Below, piece after piece: positions 24,290 to 35,714 of a stretch of 64,000 bases of DNA. Each line of letters opens with the position of its first letter. Positions within the stretch are counted from its first letter, which is position 1. The notes under the pieces are model-generated. The model saw nothing but the letters and a program-made list of their open reading frames with translations. It was not told the origin of the DNA and made no database searches. The DNA comes from Diplonema papillatum. Its lineage: Eukaryota; Euglenozoa; Diplonemea; Diplonemida; Diplonemidae. The translations under genes were made by a program, and so were the position numbers. The stretch spans positions 496,001 to 560,000 of the forward strand of contig JAPJBO010000020.1 of assembly GCA_030068145.1 (NCBI GenBank), read 5' to 3'.

Positions 24290-24915
24290 ACCTGAAACCA
24301 CGTCCAGGATTTGGGTGCAGGGTTGTGCGGTCAACGAAAAACTCTCACTTTTCCGTTTATTCCTTTTCTCCTACTCTCGCGATGTATGGGCTTCAAGGGG
24401 AATGCTACGAAAAGCTGACGAATGCTCGGGACCACCCGTGTACAGAAACAAAAGGTGCTGCAGCAGAATACAGCACAGCAAGGGGGCAACTTCTTCTTCT
24501 TCTACACCCGTGCACAGAACTCTTGCCCTCTTCAAATTGGTCATCGGCGCGATCATGCGGACGGCCGACACACACGTCGCTAATACAGGAAAGGTGTTCT
24601 GAAGGGGTGGCGCGGGGTTTACAAAAAGACAAGAACGTGGATGCCTGTAAGCAGGGCAAGGAAAGAGAAAGTCGAAGGAGTCTGTAGTCCAAAACAAGAA
24701 GCAGAAAAAGGATTTTGTTGTGTCGCTCTTCAAGCACCTGGATGTATTGAAGGCCATTGCTTTGGGTTTCTACAGATGTCTCCATTGATTTCCACACAAG
24801 CTTGGGGCTTGTATTTCAAAAACCATCGCGAGAGTAGGAGAAAGAAGAAAGGAAAACAAGAGTTTTTCGTTGACCGCACTACCCTGATCCCAAATCCTGT
24901 GACGTGGTTTCAGGT
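24290..24915. repeat. Foldback inverted repeat (unit 3)
   Basis: Same inverted repeat as at 13681-14306, carried in unit 3 at an offset of 10609 bp, with both arms complete. Confidence 0.7.
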
Positions 24916-25126
24916 TGGGGTAATGCGGGGGCAAGCGAAAGACACAACTACAACAAGGGCTGGTGAACTGAACATCCTGAGTACTCCAGCACGGACTACA
25001 CGTTGCGCTCGCGAACCGGTAAAGCCCTCCTTGATTGCACAGCTGGGGACCTCATCCTGGAGTAGCGTTGTCTTCAGCATGGATTTGCCTCACAGAGACG
25101 TCAGCTGGAACAGACATCCGACAGCT

Positions 25127-25624
25127 TCATGAAGTTCCTTGAGTCAGAAGAGGCTGGTCTTCCCCGCTTTGCAAGCGCAGCAGCTCAGGGTGACCTTTGG
25201 GGTACAGAAAGAATGTGCCCACCCCGCGTGTTACCTTGATACACGTTGGTGGTGGCGTGCGAATGTTGAACTCCTCCACTTGTTTTTGCACGCGCTCCGG
25301 CCATTTCTTCGCATTCTTTGCCCCGAGGAAAAGTGGAATGCAACAGAGGCAGCAAAAACTGGAAATCAATAGCATTGGCATCATGCGTTTCTGCACGCCG
25401 GCCTCTTCGTCGTCAATGAATGTGTAGACCTGCTTGCACCAACCGCAGATACGCTTTTTTTCTACGGTGTATGCGTGAGCCGTACATGCTTGGATTTTGG
25501 TGTAGTCGTTGGCATGAAAGTTGCAGACCGGGGCCAGGCAGTTGGCACAGGACCACTGTGATGGTGAGTCGCATTCAGCACACTGTTCAACGACCACGGC
25601 CGCAGCCGGCACCGCGTCAGACAT
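25127..25624 (-). CDS. Small Cys/His-rich zinc-binding-like protein (unit 3)
   Basis: Copy of the gene at 1606-2103. The translated product is identical to the unit 2 and unit 4 copies. Confidence 0.6.
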   Translation of the reverse strand: MSDAVPAAAVVVEQCAECDSPSQWSCANCLAPVCNFHANDYTKIQACTAHAYTVEKKRICGWCKQVYTFIDDEEAGVQKRMMPMLLISSFCCLCCIPLFLGAKNAKKWPERVQKQVEEFNIRTPPPTCIKVTRGVGTFFLYPKGHPELLRLQSGEDQPLLTQGTS

Positions 25625-25932
25625 TTTCTTTTTTTTGTGTTGCTTGAAGTGTCCGGTTTGGTTGTCTGGCTGGGTAGGTGGTTGGTGGGCCTTTGAAGCG
25701 TGGACTGATGCCTCTCGCGCTGGAGGGTTCCACCCTTCGGCTTTTTTGTTGTGTTCCGGGTTCTTCGCTGTGTTGTTGTGCCAAACCGGTGGCCACCTAG
25801 GGCGCTCGACGTCTGAGCAAGTGTTGTCCTTCCCTTGTGTCGTGACACAGCCGGTAGCCAACAACGAGCAAGGCACTGCGCTCACCTTGGGCGCGCGAAG
25901 CAGCCGAGGTAGTCCCGCCTGCAGGGGATTCA

Positions 25933-26394
25933 ATGGTCGGCACGGCACCTGAACAACTCCAAGCAACCGCGGAAGAGCCAGCGGAGTCAGCTCAACTTGA
26001 CATCTTCGGACCAGGCTACACCGTCGTCGCAGAATACGAATCGGACGACGAAGACAACCGCACTGATTTTGCTTGCGTGGCCTCTGTTTTCTGCATCATC
26101 TCACTTCTTGTAGACACACAAAGCAGGACGCAAATCATAGACGCTGACGAGATACGGAGCCATCCCCTGACCCTGAGGCAAGCAGGAAATGAAAAAAGCA
26201 GAAGTTTGGCGTGGGTATGCTGTACTTGCGCTGCTAAAGGGCGACGAAACTGGAGGCTGGTGCAGCGTCGCCACAGCACCCAAACCCCCGGTATTCTTTT
26301 TTTTTGCTGCATCATTTTACTTTTTCCCCGGCAAAACCCATATGCTCGGGGGCCAGGAAAACCCTTGGAGGCTTGTGAAGTAGTGGGAACTTGA
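25933..26394 (+). CDS. Hypothetical protein, divergent to the Cys/His-rich gene (unit 3)
   Basis: Copy of the frame at 2412-2873, in the same divergent position. Confidence 0.3.
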   Translation: MVGTAPEQLQATAEEPAESAQLDIFGPGYTVVAEYESDDEDNRTDFACVASVFCIISLLVDTQSRTQIIDADEIRSHPLTLRQAGNEKSRSLAWVCCTCAAKGRRNWRLVQRRHSTQTPGILFFCCIILLFPRQNPYARGPGKPLEACEVVGT

Positions 26395-26846
26395 AATGCA
26401 GGTACCATGAAGATAGCAAGCATTGGTAGTGCAGTGGTAGTAGTAGTGGGAACTTGAAATGTAGGTACCATGAAGATAGCAAGCATTGGTAGTGCAGTGG
26501 TAGTAGTAGTGGGAACTTGAAATGCAGGTACCATGAAGATAGCAAGCATTGGTAGTGCAGTGGTAGTAGTAGTGGGAACTTGAAATGTAGGTACCATGAA
26601 GATAGCAAGCATTGGTAGTGCAGTGGTAGTAGTAGTGGGAACTTGAAATGCAGGTACCATGAAGATAGCAAGCATTGGTAGTGCAGTGGTAGTAGTAGTG
26701 GGAACTTGAAATGTAGGTACCATGAAGATAGCAAGCATTGGTAGTGCAGTGGTAGTAGTAGTGGGAACTTGAAATGTAGGTACCATGAAGATAGCAAGCA
26801 TTGGTAGTGCAGTGGTAGTAGTAGTGGGAACTTGAAATGTAGGTGC
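26380..26846. repeat. 63-bp minisatellite, 7.4 copies (unit 3)
   Basis: Same repeat and same site as in the other units, 467 bp long. GTAGG variants are more frequent than in unit 2. Confidence 0.95.
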
Positions 26847-26890
26847 CACATGGGACAGCAGACATTGTAGTAGTAGAACGAGCTTGAAAT

Positions 26891-26915
26891 AACCCTGGTA
26901 CCCCCACCCAGGGTT
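26891..26915. repeat. Hairpin with 11-bp deletion (unit 3)
   Basis: Same site as the 16-bp hairpin, but 11 bp of the left arm and loop are gone while the right arm is intact. This fits replication slippage across a hairpin. Confidence 0.85.
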
Positions 26916-28083
26916 GTATCGGTTAAGCCACGGACACACTCAGCGAACCATCATCAACGTGTCTGCGGAGAGAACATCGATGTGAGTCTGGATTGTCGTG
27001 CCCGCTGTTCGTAGCTCGCCACAAAGCCGAAATGCGTGGAAGTCCACACCCGAAATGTGTGTGTGACACCCGCATTTTCAACTCCAGCTGTAACTCCACC
27101 TGTGAAGCTGGATTCCACCGTGTGGCTTTGTGCCAATTCCGACTCAAGCTTTTGCACGCTGCTGTTGACCGTATCTTGCCCCGGAGCGAACTCCTTCTTT
27201 GTCCCGCTGTTCCTCTGAGCTCCACGAGTCAACTGACAGTCTAATGGTACTTCCTCCGGCCGACCCCAGGGATTAAAAAACGGCGCATGGTTCATGCCGC
27301 TGCAAGGCGGAGGATCGAGTTGACGTTAGCGAAAGAAAGGGGGAAAAGGGGGCAATTTGTTTAATTTGTTGAATCATGTCGCAGCCTTCAGTCAGTCATT
27401 TCTATTACAAGAGCTGCTGCATTCTTCACAGCCTGCCTAGTCAGAATAGGAGGCATCAAATTGGTAACAGAGACAAGACAAGCTTGAACAAGAAGAGGAA
27501 TGTGAAGGAGAGGGAATGCGAGTACGTGCTCGAGTGCTCAAACACGACCGTGTGTCCTACCGGCACAGCGTTGGTCGATCCTGTACGCCGTGGACACACA
27601 CATGGCGGGCCGTCATTGCACAGCGCAGGGAGTGTGAGTGCCTGCGTCGGCGATGTGAGTCTGGTTTGTCAAAATGGCCGCTTGTACCTCGCCACAGCCA
27701 GGACTCCCCATGCTACGAGAGCACAGGAAAATCCCGTCACGGGGCGGAGGAGTATGTTAAAAGGGGGGAGGAATTAAACAGAGGCTTCTCGCCCGTGCAG
27801 ACGACAAGGCAGAGCAACAGAAGCGTGAGGGGGCTAGGGGAGGGTTGAGAAAATGAAGGTTCGTGAGCGCTGCACCCATGCGCTGCGCTTGTTCTCGGGT
27901 TCTTCGTCTGCCTGGCGCATAGGTTGGCGCCGATAGTTTCTCACGAGTGCTCTGCCGTTGTCATGTCTGATACTTGTAATGCTTGGTGGGAACGAGGACG
28001 ATAGGAAGATCTTCGCCCTCGTTCTTGGGTTTTGGATGGTCTGGAAATCGGCGTGGACCGTTGTGCGTCGTCGCTTGCCGAGC

Positions 28084-28365
28084 TCACGACGACACCCAGA
28101 GGCACGAATCGGTCCCGTAGCGGACGGAGTCCAGCTTGTTGAACATCGCCTTCTTGCAGCCCACGGCACGCGCTTCAGCACCGATACGGGCGGCTCTGCC
28201 TTCGCTCCGTGCGTCCCGCAACGCGGCCTCGCAACGCTTCAGCGATTGTCCGATGGTCTGCTTGTTATCCGCAGCGTTACGCCTCTTCACCTCACTCGGC
28301 TTGTTCATCATCCTTTCGCTGATCACGCTCGCGGTCCTCGTGTCGAAGTTCGTTTGGCTCATCAT
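28084..28365 (-). CDS. Conserved 93-aa hypothetical protein, copy 6 (unit 3)
   Basis: Copy of the gene at 4196-4477 with Phe in KKAMFNKLD. Confidence 0.6.
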   Translation of the reverse strand: MMSQTNFDTRTASVISERMMNKPSEVKRRNAADNKQTIGQSLKRCEAALRDARSEGRAARIGAEARAVGCKKAMFNKLDSVRYGTDSCLWVSS

Positions 28366-29609
28366 CTTCAAAAGCGGGAAGAGTGAAGTTTGTTTTGCGT
28401 GTGCGGGTGTGTGTATGTTTAAGTGAACCTTTTTGCGTGTTTTGAGTGCAGAGACAAGGTGGTCAACCCCGTGTATCGGTTAAGCTACGGACACACTCAG
28501 CGAACCATCATCAACGTGTCTGCAGCGATGTGAGTCTGGATTGTCGTGCCCGCTGTTCGTAGCTCGCCACAATGCCAAAATGCGTGGAAGTCCACACCCG
28601 AAACGTGTGTGTGACACCCGCATTTTCAACTCCAGCTGTAACTCCACCTGTGAAGCTGGATTCCACCGTGTGGCTTTGTGCCAATTCCGACTCAAGCTTT
28701 TGCACGCTGCTGTTGACCGTATCTTGCCCCGGAGCGAACTTCTTCTTCGTCCCGCTGTTCCTCTGAGCTCTACGAGTCAACTGACAGTTAAATTCCGCTC
28801 CTTCGAGGGGTCACTCGGAGCCGTTGCTCCCACTCGTCCCGCGCATTTAACGTACATTTAATGCCGCGTTCGCCCAAACAGAATACGTGGTTACGGTCCT
28901 TAGCTGGCCTGCTAAAGCTGTGGGACAGAGCCGACGGCGCAGCCGCTGCTAGCAGGGGCGGCCTGTGCGGGCTGACTAAGCGACGGAGGCGGCAGGTGCG
29001 CAACCGTGGCTGTGAGTCTAACAGACGGAGCTCAGCTGGCGGCGAGCAAGCTTGCGTTTGCTGGCCGACCGCGCCATTCAACTCACGTGTCTATTGGATT
29101 GTCCCTCGCCGAGTCGGCCCTAGCAAGCCAGGGACCGCAACCTCATCGTCCGAGCATCGCAGAGCGGCAGACCTACTCACCGGTCAGCCCGCTTTGAATC
29201 GCAGTGTACGTGTGGGCTAGAGAAAGAAAAATGACCCGCCTCGACACAGCCCCCGACGACCTTGTCCCCCGTAGGGTGACCATGGTGTCCGCTGACCAAT
29301 CGCCCATCTTTTCACTCGCAGTCCATGCTCGACTTGAGGAGGGGACAGCAGCCCCCTATCCCGGCGCGGCTGACGAAGGCCGCTCTACTCCTCCCGAGGG
29401 GCGGCTCTCGTTGAGGCACGACAGGACCCCTGGCTTCTCCGCAGTGCCAAGGGCCTCCCTGAAAGAAGTATACTTGACACACTGGCAAGGCAGGCGCCGG
29501 CCGCCACACCTTCCAGCAGCGAAGACCACGACTTCGCCCGGCAAACCTTCGGGCGCCTCCGGGTGGCGCAGAGGGAAAAGTCTTAGTTCAATGTTTAGGC
29601 AGGACACTG

Positions 29610-30370
29610 GAAGCTCGAAAAACAAAAGAGAAGGCGGGGTAACTGATAGCAGGACAGAGACCACTAAGTCTATCAGAACTCACGCCGGGCAACCGGGCTG
29701 ACTATGCCAACCGGAAGCCGAAGCAGGCGGGTAACCGATAGCACGCTAAGTCTATCAGTAGTTACGCGCGCAGCCGGGGGAGGCCAAAGACCCCCATGTC
29801 ACCCGGGAGCTTGAAAGAAAAAGAAGGCGGCAACTGATAGCAGGACAGAGACCACTAAGTCTATCAGGAGTCACGCAGAGCAACCGAGGCAGGCCAGAGA
29901 CCACTAAATCAAACCCGGAAGCTCGAAAAACAAAAGAGAAGGCGGGGTAACTGATAGCAGGACAGAGACCACTAAGTCTATCAGAACTCACGCCGGGCAA
30001 CCGGGCTGACTATGCCAACCGGAAGCCGAAGCAGGCGGGTAACCGATAGCACGCTAAGTCTATCAGTAGTTACGCGCGCAGCCGGGGGAGGCCAAAGACC
30101 CCCATGTCACCCGGGAGCTTGAAAGAAAAAGAAGGCGGCAACTGATAGCAGGACAGAGACCACTAAGTCTATCAGGAGTCACGCAGAGCAACCGGGGCAG
30201 GCCAGAGACCACTAAGTCAAACCCGGAAGCTCTAAAAAAGAAGGCGGGGTAACTGATAGCAGGACAGAGACCACTAAGTCTATCAGAAGCCACGCCGGGC
30301 AACCGGGCCGACGATGTCAGCCCGGAAGCCCAGAAAAGAAGGCGGTAACCGATAGCACCAGGTCTATCAG
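29610..30370. repeat. 308-bp array with left-edge deletion (unit 3)
   Basis: The left flank jumps from GGACACTG directly into GGAAGCTCGAAAAAC, so the first part of the array and about 130 bp of flank are missing. The rest matches the other arrays. Confidence 0.9.
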
Positions 30371-31369
30371 CGGCCACTGTGGGAAAAGTATACTCGACCT
30401 TGGTAGTGTCGCCAGTTCCGGAAAGCGACAGAGCCCGAAACCCCCGGACAAGAAAATGCGTGTCCTGTTCGGTGGTTTCGTTCTCTGCCGGCGCTTTGCA
30501 CGAAATTAGCTGGCATTAAATTCCCATCTCATGGTACTTCCTCCGGCCGACCCCAGGGATTAAAAAACGGCGCATGGTTCATGCCGCTGCGAGGCGGAGG
30601 ATCGAGTTGACGTTAGCGAAAGAAAGGGGGAAAAGGGGGCAATTTGTTTAATTCGTTGAATCATGTCGCAGCCTTCAGTCAGTCATTTCTATTACAAGAG
30701 CTGCTGCATTCTTCACAGCCTGCCTAGTCAGAATAGGAGGCATCAAATTGTTAACAGAAACAAGACAAGCTTGAACAAGAAGAGGAATGTGAAGGAGAGG
30801 GAATGCGAGTACGTGCTTGAGTGCTCAAACACGACCGTGTGTCCTACCGGCACAGCGTTGGTCGATCCTGTACGCCGTGGACACACACAGGCGGGCCGTC
30901 ATTGCACAGCGCAGGGAGTGTGAGTGCCTGCGTCGGCGATGTGAGTCTGGTTTGTCAAAATGGTCGCTTGTACCTCGCCACAGCCAGGACTCCCCATGCT
31001 ACGAGAGCACAGGAAAATCCCGTCACGGGGCGGAGGAGTATGTTAAAAGGGGGGAGGAATTAAACAGAGGCTTCTCGCCAGTGCAGACGACAAGGCAGAG
31101 CAACAGAAGCGTGAGGGGGCTAGGGGAGGATTGAGAAAATGAAGGTTCGTGAGCGCTGCACCCATGCGCTGCGCTTGTTCTCGGGTTCTTCGTCTGCCTG
31201 GCGCATAGGTTGGCGCCGATAGTTTCTCACGAGTGCTCTGCCGTTGTCATGTCTGATACTTGTAATGCTTGGTGGGAACGAGGACGATAGGAAGATCTTC
31301 GCCCTCGTTCTTGGGTTTTGGATGGTCTGGAAATCGGCGTGGACCGTTGTGCGTCGTCGCTTGCCGAGC

Positions 31370-31651
31370 TCACGACGACACCCAGAGGCACGAATCGGTC
31401 CCGTAGCGGACGGAGTCCAGCTTGTTGAACATCGCCTTCTTGCAGCCCACGGCACGCGCTTCAGCACCGATACGGGCGGCTCTGCCTTCGCTCCGTGCGT
31501 CCCGCAACGCGGCCTCGCAACGCTTCAGCGATTGTCCGATGGTCTGCTTGTTATCCGCAGCGTTACGCCTCTTCACCTCACTCGGCTTGTTCATCATCCT
31601 TTCGCTGATCACGCTCGCGGTCCTCGTGTCGAAGTTCGTTTGGCTCATCAT
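31370..31651 (-). CDS. Conserved 93-aa hypothetical protein, copy 7 (unit 3)
   Basis: Copy with Phe in KKAMFNKLD. The upstream sequence differs from copies 3 and 5 because the unit ends here in a different flank, and the frame stays open upstream to about 31906 without a convincing earlier ATG. Confidence 0.6.
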   Translation of the reverse strand: MMSQTNFDTRTASVISERMMNKPSEVKRRNAADNKQTIGQSLKRCEAALRDARSEGRAARIGAEARAVGCKKAMFNKLDSVRYGTDSCLWVSS

Positions 31652-32162
31652 CTTCAAAAGCGGGAAGAGTGAAGTTTGTTTTGCGTGTGCGGGTGTGTGT
31701 ATGTTTAAGTGAACCTTTTTGCGTGTTTTGAGTGCATCAACGTGTCTGCGGAGAGAACAGCGATGTGAGTCTGGTTTGTCGTGCCCGCTGTTCGTAGTCC
31801 GTCGCAGGCCAAAACGCGTGGAAGTCCACACCCGAAAAGCGGGTGTGACAGCCGCATTTTGAACTCCAGCTTTTAATCCGTGAGGCTTGACTCCACTGTG
31901 CGGCATCCTGCCGATTCGGACTCAAGCTTTTGCACGCTGCCGTTGATTGGTATCTTTAGAAGTTCGCTGCTTCATCACATGTTTTTCTGAGACGACCGGA
32001 GTCCTACGTGCTAGCAATGTAGCTGTCGCGCATGCCCCATTTGTTCCTGTTCCAGTTGGTTGGTTCACAACGGATACTGCCACCGGACGCCGAAGCCCCT
32101 GCCTGCGAATATCAGCAAGCGCTACAGACACGGCTACTAACAGTGTGCTAAAGGGGGGGGGG

Positions 32163-32289
32163 TCGAATAATAACAGTTATTTGACACACGTCTGGTTGTC
32201 TAAGAAACTACCACTATTTGATCCTGCTACTGTTCGGCTACCCGGAACTCTTTTTATTATATTCGACAATTTTGAATCGAATAATAACA
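32163..32289. repeat. AT-rich segment between 13-bp direct repeats (unit 3)
   Basis: TCGAATAATAACA occurs at 32163-32175 and again at 32277-32289. The sequence between is much richer in A/T than its surroundings and follows a G run. It could be a small insertion with target-site duplication. No coding capacity. Confidence 0.45.
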
Positions 32290-32389
32290 CGTAGCTGATG
32301 CCGCTGTGAGACAGAGAATCGAGCGGTCGAAGAAGGGACTATTTTTGTTAGCGCGTTGAATCATGTCGCAGGCTTTTGTTAGTCAGTCC

Positions 32390-32669
32390 TTTTTCGAGAC
32401 TGGAGGTCCTATGAACATGCAATGTGAATAGCCTCTATTCGAGCCAACCCCACTTTTCTCTACACTAAAAAAGTGTATTGTTTTGTACTAGATAATAGCG
32501 CGGAGCTGGCTTTTTCCGTTTTTCGGATTTCATGCCTGTATGGTCCACTTCAACAGTGCGACGGTCTCCGGACCCACAGGTCTGCGGTTCGATCCCCGCG
32601 CGAAGTGTTTTTTTCGGTTTGAAGTTTTGAGAATTTTTCGAGACTGGAGGTCCTATGAACATGCAATGT
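32390..32669. mobile_element. Candidate tRNA-derived insertion flanked by 36-bp direct repeats
   Basis: A 36-nt sequence starting TTTTTCGAGACTGGAGG is present at 32390-32425 and exactly again at 32634-32669. It encloses 208 bp that contain a tRNA-like sequence and a run of seven T. The equivalent position after unit 4 lacks it. The layout recalls a short interspersed element copied by RNA, but 36 bp is long for a target-site duplication, and a simple duplication of a flanking segment is an alternative. No A-rich tail is obvious. Confidence 0.4.
32541..32607 (+). pseudogene. Degenerate tRNA-Arg(CCG)-like sequence
   Basis: Contains a good internal promoter B box, GGTTCGATCC (32586-32595), and GCGACGGTCTCCGGA, which matches the D-arm end and anticodon loop of tRNA-Arg with anticodon CCG. 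The T stem is one base short and the 3' side of the anticodon stem does not pair. The 5' acceptor strand does not pair with the expected 3' strand. Seven T follow at 32608-32614, as in a polymerase III terminator. It is therefore a decayed tRNA or the head of a tRNA-derived element. The reverse strand reads GIEP in a short frame, a known by-product of tRNA sequence. Confidence 0.55.
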
Positions 32670-33592
32670 TCACCAGAACTTTGCTTCACCCGAACTTCGC
32701 CCGAACTTTGCTTCGCCCGAACTTTGCTTCACCAGAACTTTGCTTCACCCGAACTTAGCTTCACCCGAACTTAGCTTCGCCCGAACTTTGTTTCGCCCGA
32801 TCTTAGCTTCACCAGAACTTTGCTTCACCCGAACTTTGCTTCCCCCAGAACTTAGCTTCGCCCGGACTTTGCTTCGCCCGAACTTTGCTTCACCAGAACT
32901 TAGCTTCGCCCGAACTTTGCTTCGCCCGAACTTTGCTTCCCCCAGAACTTTGTTTCGCCCGAACTTTGCTTCACCCGAACTTTGCTTCATCCGAACTTTG
33001 CTTCCCCCAGAACTTAGCTTCGCCCGCACTTTGTTTCGCCCGAACTTAGCTTGACCCGAACTTTGCTTCGCCAGAACTTTGCTTCACCAGAACTTAGCTT
33101 CGCCCGAACTTTGCTTCGCCCGAACTTTGCTTCCCCCAGAACTTTGTTTCGCCCGAACTTTGCTTCACCAGAACTTTGCTTCATCCGAACTTAGCTTCGC
33201 CCAGAACTTTGCTTCGCCCGAACTTTGTTTCGCCCGAACTTTGTTTCGCCCGAACTTAGCTTCACCAGAACTTTGCTTCACCCGAACTTAGCTTCGCCCG
33301 AACTTTGCTTCACCAGAACTTAGCTTCGCCCGAACTTTGCTTCACCCGAACTTAGCTTCGCCGAACTTTGTTTCGCCCGATCTTAGCTTCACCAGAACGT
33401 CCGAACTTTGCTTCACCCAGAACTTAGCTTCGCCCGGACTTTGTTTCGCCCGAACTTAGCTTCACCTTCGCCCGAACTTTGCTTCATCAGAACTTTGCTC
33501 ACCCGAACTTAGCTTCGCCCGAACTTTGCTTCGCCCGAACTTTGTTTCGCCCGAACTTAGCTTCACCCGAACTTTGCTTTACCAGAACTTAG
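32669..33592. repeat. 16-bp satellite, about 57 copies
   Basis: Tandem repeats with consensus CTTCRCCMGAACTTWG over about 920 bp, with scattered variants (TTCCCCCAGAACTTTG, GTTTCGCCCG) and a few length irregularities. Because 16 is not a multiple of three, open frames cycle with a 16-residue period on both strands and are not genes. It sits exactly between units 3 and 4. Confidence 0.95.
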
Positions 33593-34877
33593 CATTTGAG
33601 GGCGTTGACGCTACCAAAAGTGAATTTAGACCCCCTTTTTTTCTTTGATGCTTGGCGTGGCGTCGCGGAAAATGGTGCCTTGGGGCCAAAGAAGAAATGT
33701 GAGCGTGAAAATGGAATGTTCGCAACATTCTTAAGCGCGGGTAGAGGAGTTGAAGGGACACATCACATGACAGGGCAGTGGGCAGAGAAGGAAGGAGAAA
33801 TGTCGAAGGCGAAGAATGGAAATGAAGGTCGCAACGTGCGAAAACATTGCCCGTGTTCCCTCAATTTGGTGCAAGTCGAGTGGGTCTCGGGAGGATCGAC
33901 GGGGGGTCAGTGGGTCTGCATCCCGAGCACAGCCCTTTTTCAGTCCCCCCCGCGCGAAATAAGGGAAAAAAAAAAATGAAAATCGGGGGCGGGCTTGGGG
34001 ACTTACACTACCTCGGATTGGGTTCTGCCAGGTCTATAGTCTGGATTGGCCTCAGTAGAGCGACGGACAGAGGCCTGTCCGGGTTGCAGGGCAGGCCGTT
34101 GTCGCAGGATGGGCCTTAAATAAACCCGATTTCTTTTCCCCGCTGCGCGGGGCATGGCCACACCCCCCCATTGAACAAGCCCAAAATATTTTGGGTCGCT
34201 GCGAGGGGCACGGCCACCCACCCCCACTGAACAAACGCAGCAACGAAAACATGGCTGCATAATGTCCTGAGAAGCGGGCTCCGAAAAGAAAAAAAAAGAA
34301 AGACAGACAAAAAAAAAAAAAAAGAAAAAGAAAAAAAAAGGGATATCGAACGGCCACGCCGACGGGTTAGGAGGGCTTCCCGCTTTTAACGCATGACCTT
34401 TGCGATACCTGTGGTGGTGGTCAGTGGTGACCCCTCAAAACCCCCCCGACTACGACCGACAGAATAAGAACGAAAAGCAACAGCAAAGCAAACCAACACA
34501 ACACACACAAAAGGGAGCAAAAAAAAACACAAGGGAACCCCACAGCCAAAAAAAGAAACACTGAAGAAGCCTCGCGCGCCCTGCGCGCTGGGGGCCTTTC
34601 TTCATTTTCTTTTTCCTTTTCAAAGGTATGCAGCAAAGCTACAGCCGCTGATCCCCCAGCACACCGGCGCTTCTCGCTGCCGAAAAGGAGGCAAAACGAA
34701 CGCTTTGTTTTTTTTGCGACAACCAATTTCTGCTTCCCTGGAGACAGTAGCTAAAAAGAACGTTGGCAGCGGTTTAACCAAATCACATACAGGTTAAATC
34801 GCACAAACAAAAGTGCAATGTGGGAGGCAATCAAACCGCCCGAGTAGGAGCCCTCTGATCATATATGATCAATTGCC

Positions 34878-35503
34878 ACCTGAAACCACGTCCAGGATTT
34901 GGGTGCAGGGTTGTGCGGTCAACGAAAAACTCTCACTTTTCCGTTTATTCCTTTTCTCCTACTCTCGCGATGTATGGGCTTCAAGGGGAATGCTACGAAA
35001 AGCTGACGAATGCTCGGGACCACCCGTGTACAGAAACAAAAGGTGCTGCAGCAGAATACAGCACAGCAAGGGGGCAACTTCTTCTTCTTCTACACCCGTG
35101 CACAGAACTCTTGCCCTCTTCAAATTGGTCATCGGCGCGATCATGCGGACGGCCGACACACACGTCGCTAATACAGGAAAGGTGTTCTGAAGGGGTGGCG
35201 CGGGGTTTACAAAAAGACAAGAACGTGGATGCCTGTAAGCAGGGCAAGGAAAGAGAAAGTCGAAGGAGTCTGTAGTCCAAAACAAGAAGCAGAAAAAGGA
35301 TTTTGTTGTGTCGCTCTTCAAGCACCTGGATGTATTGAAGGCCATTGCTTTGGGTTTCTACAGATGTCTCCATTGATTTCCACACAAGCTTGGGGCTTGT
35401 ATTTCAAAAACCATCGCGAGAGTAGGAGAAAGAAGAAAGGAAAACAAGAGTTTTTCGTTGACCGCACTACCCTGATCCCAAATCCTGTGACGTGGTTTCA
35501 GGT
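34878..35503. repeat. Foldback inverted repeat (unit 4)
   Basis: Same inverted repeat as in units 2 and 3, at an offset of 10588 bp from unit 3. In unit 1 the matching region (991-1394) has lost most of the left arm. Confidence 0.7.
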
Positions 35504-35714
35504 TGGGGTAATGCGGGGGCAAGCGAAAGACACAACTACAACAAGGGCTGGTGAACTGAACATCCTGAGTACTCCAGCACGGACTACACGTTGCGCTCGC
35601 GAACCGGTAAAGCCCTCCTTGATTGCACAGCTGGGGACCTCATCCTGGAGTAGCGTTGTCTTCAGCATGGATTTGCCTCACAGAGACGTCAGCTGGAACA
35701 GACATCCGACAGCT

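Larger units (their letters stand above)
23007..32386. repeat. Segmental duplication unit 3
   Basis: Direct copy of unit 2 at an offset of 10609 bp, shifting to 9842 bp after the minisatellite, which has lost 12 repeats, and the adjacent hairpin, which has lost 11 bp. The 308-bp array has a deletion at its left edge, with a junction near 29610. The right end (31737-32386) differs from units 1 and 2 but matches unit 4. Identity with unit 4 stops in a T run at about 32386. Confidence 0.9.

Noticed and set aside
32465-32689. 74-codon minus-strand frame with AGIEPQTCGSGDRR
   Set aside because: This is the antisense reading of a tRNA-like sequence, a familiar artefact.
32740-33291. Repetitive plus- and minus-strand frames in the 16-bp satellite
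   Set aside because: Open frames follow from the simple repeat and are broken by length irregularities.
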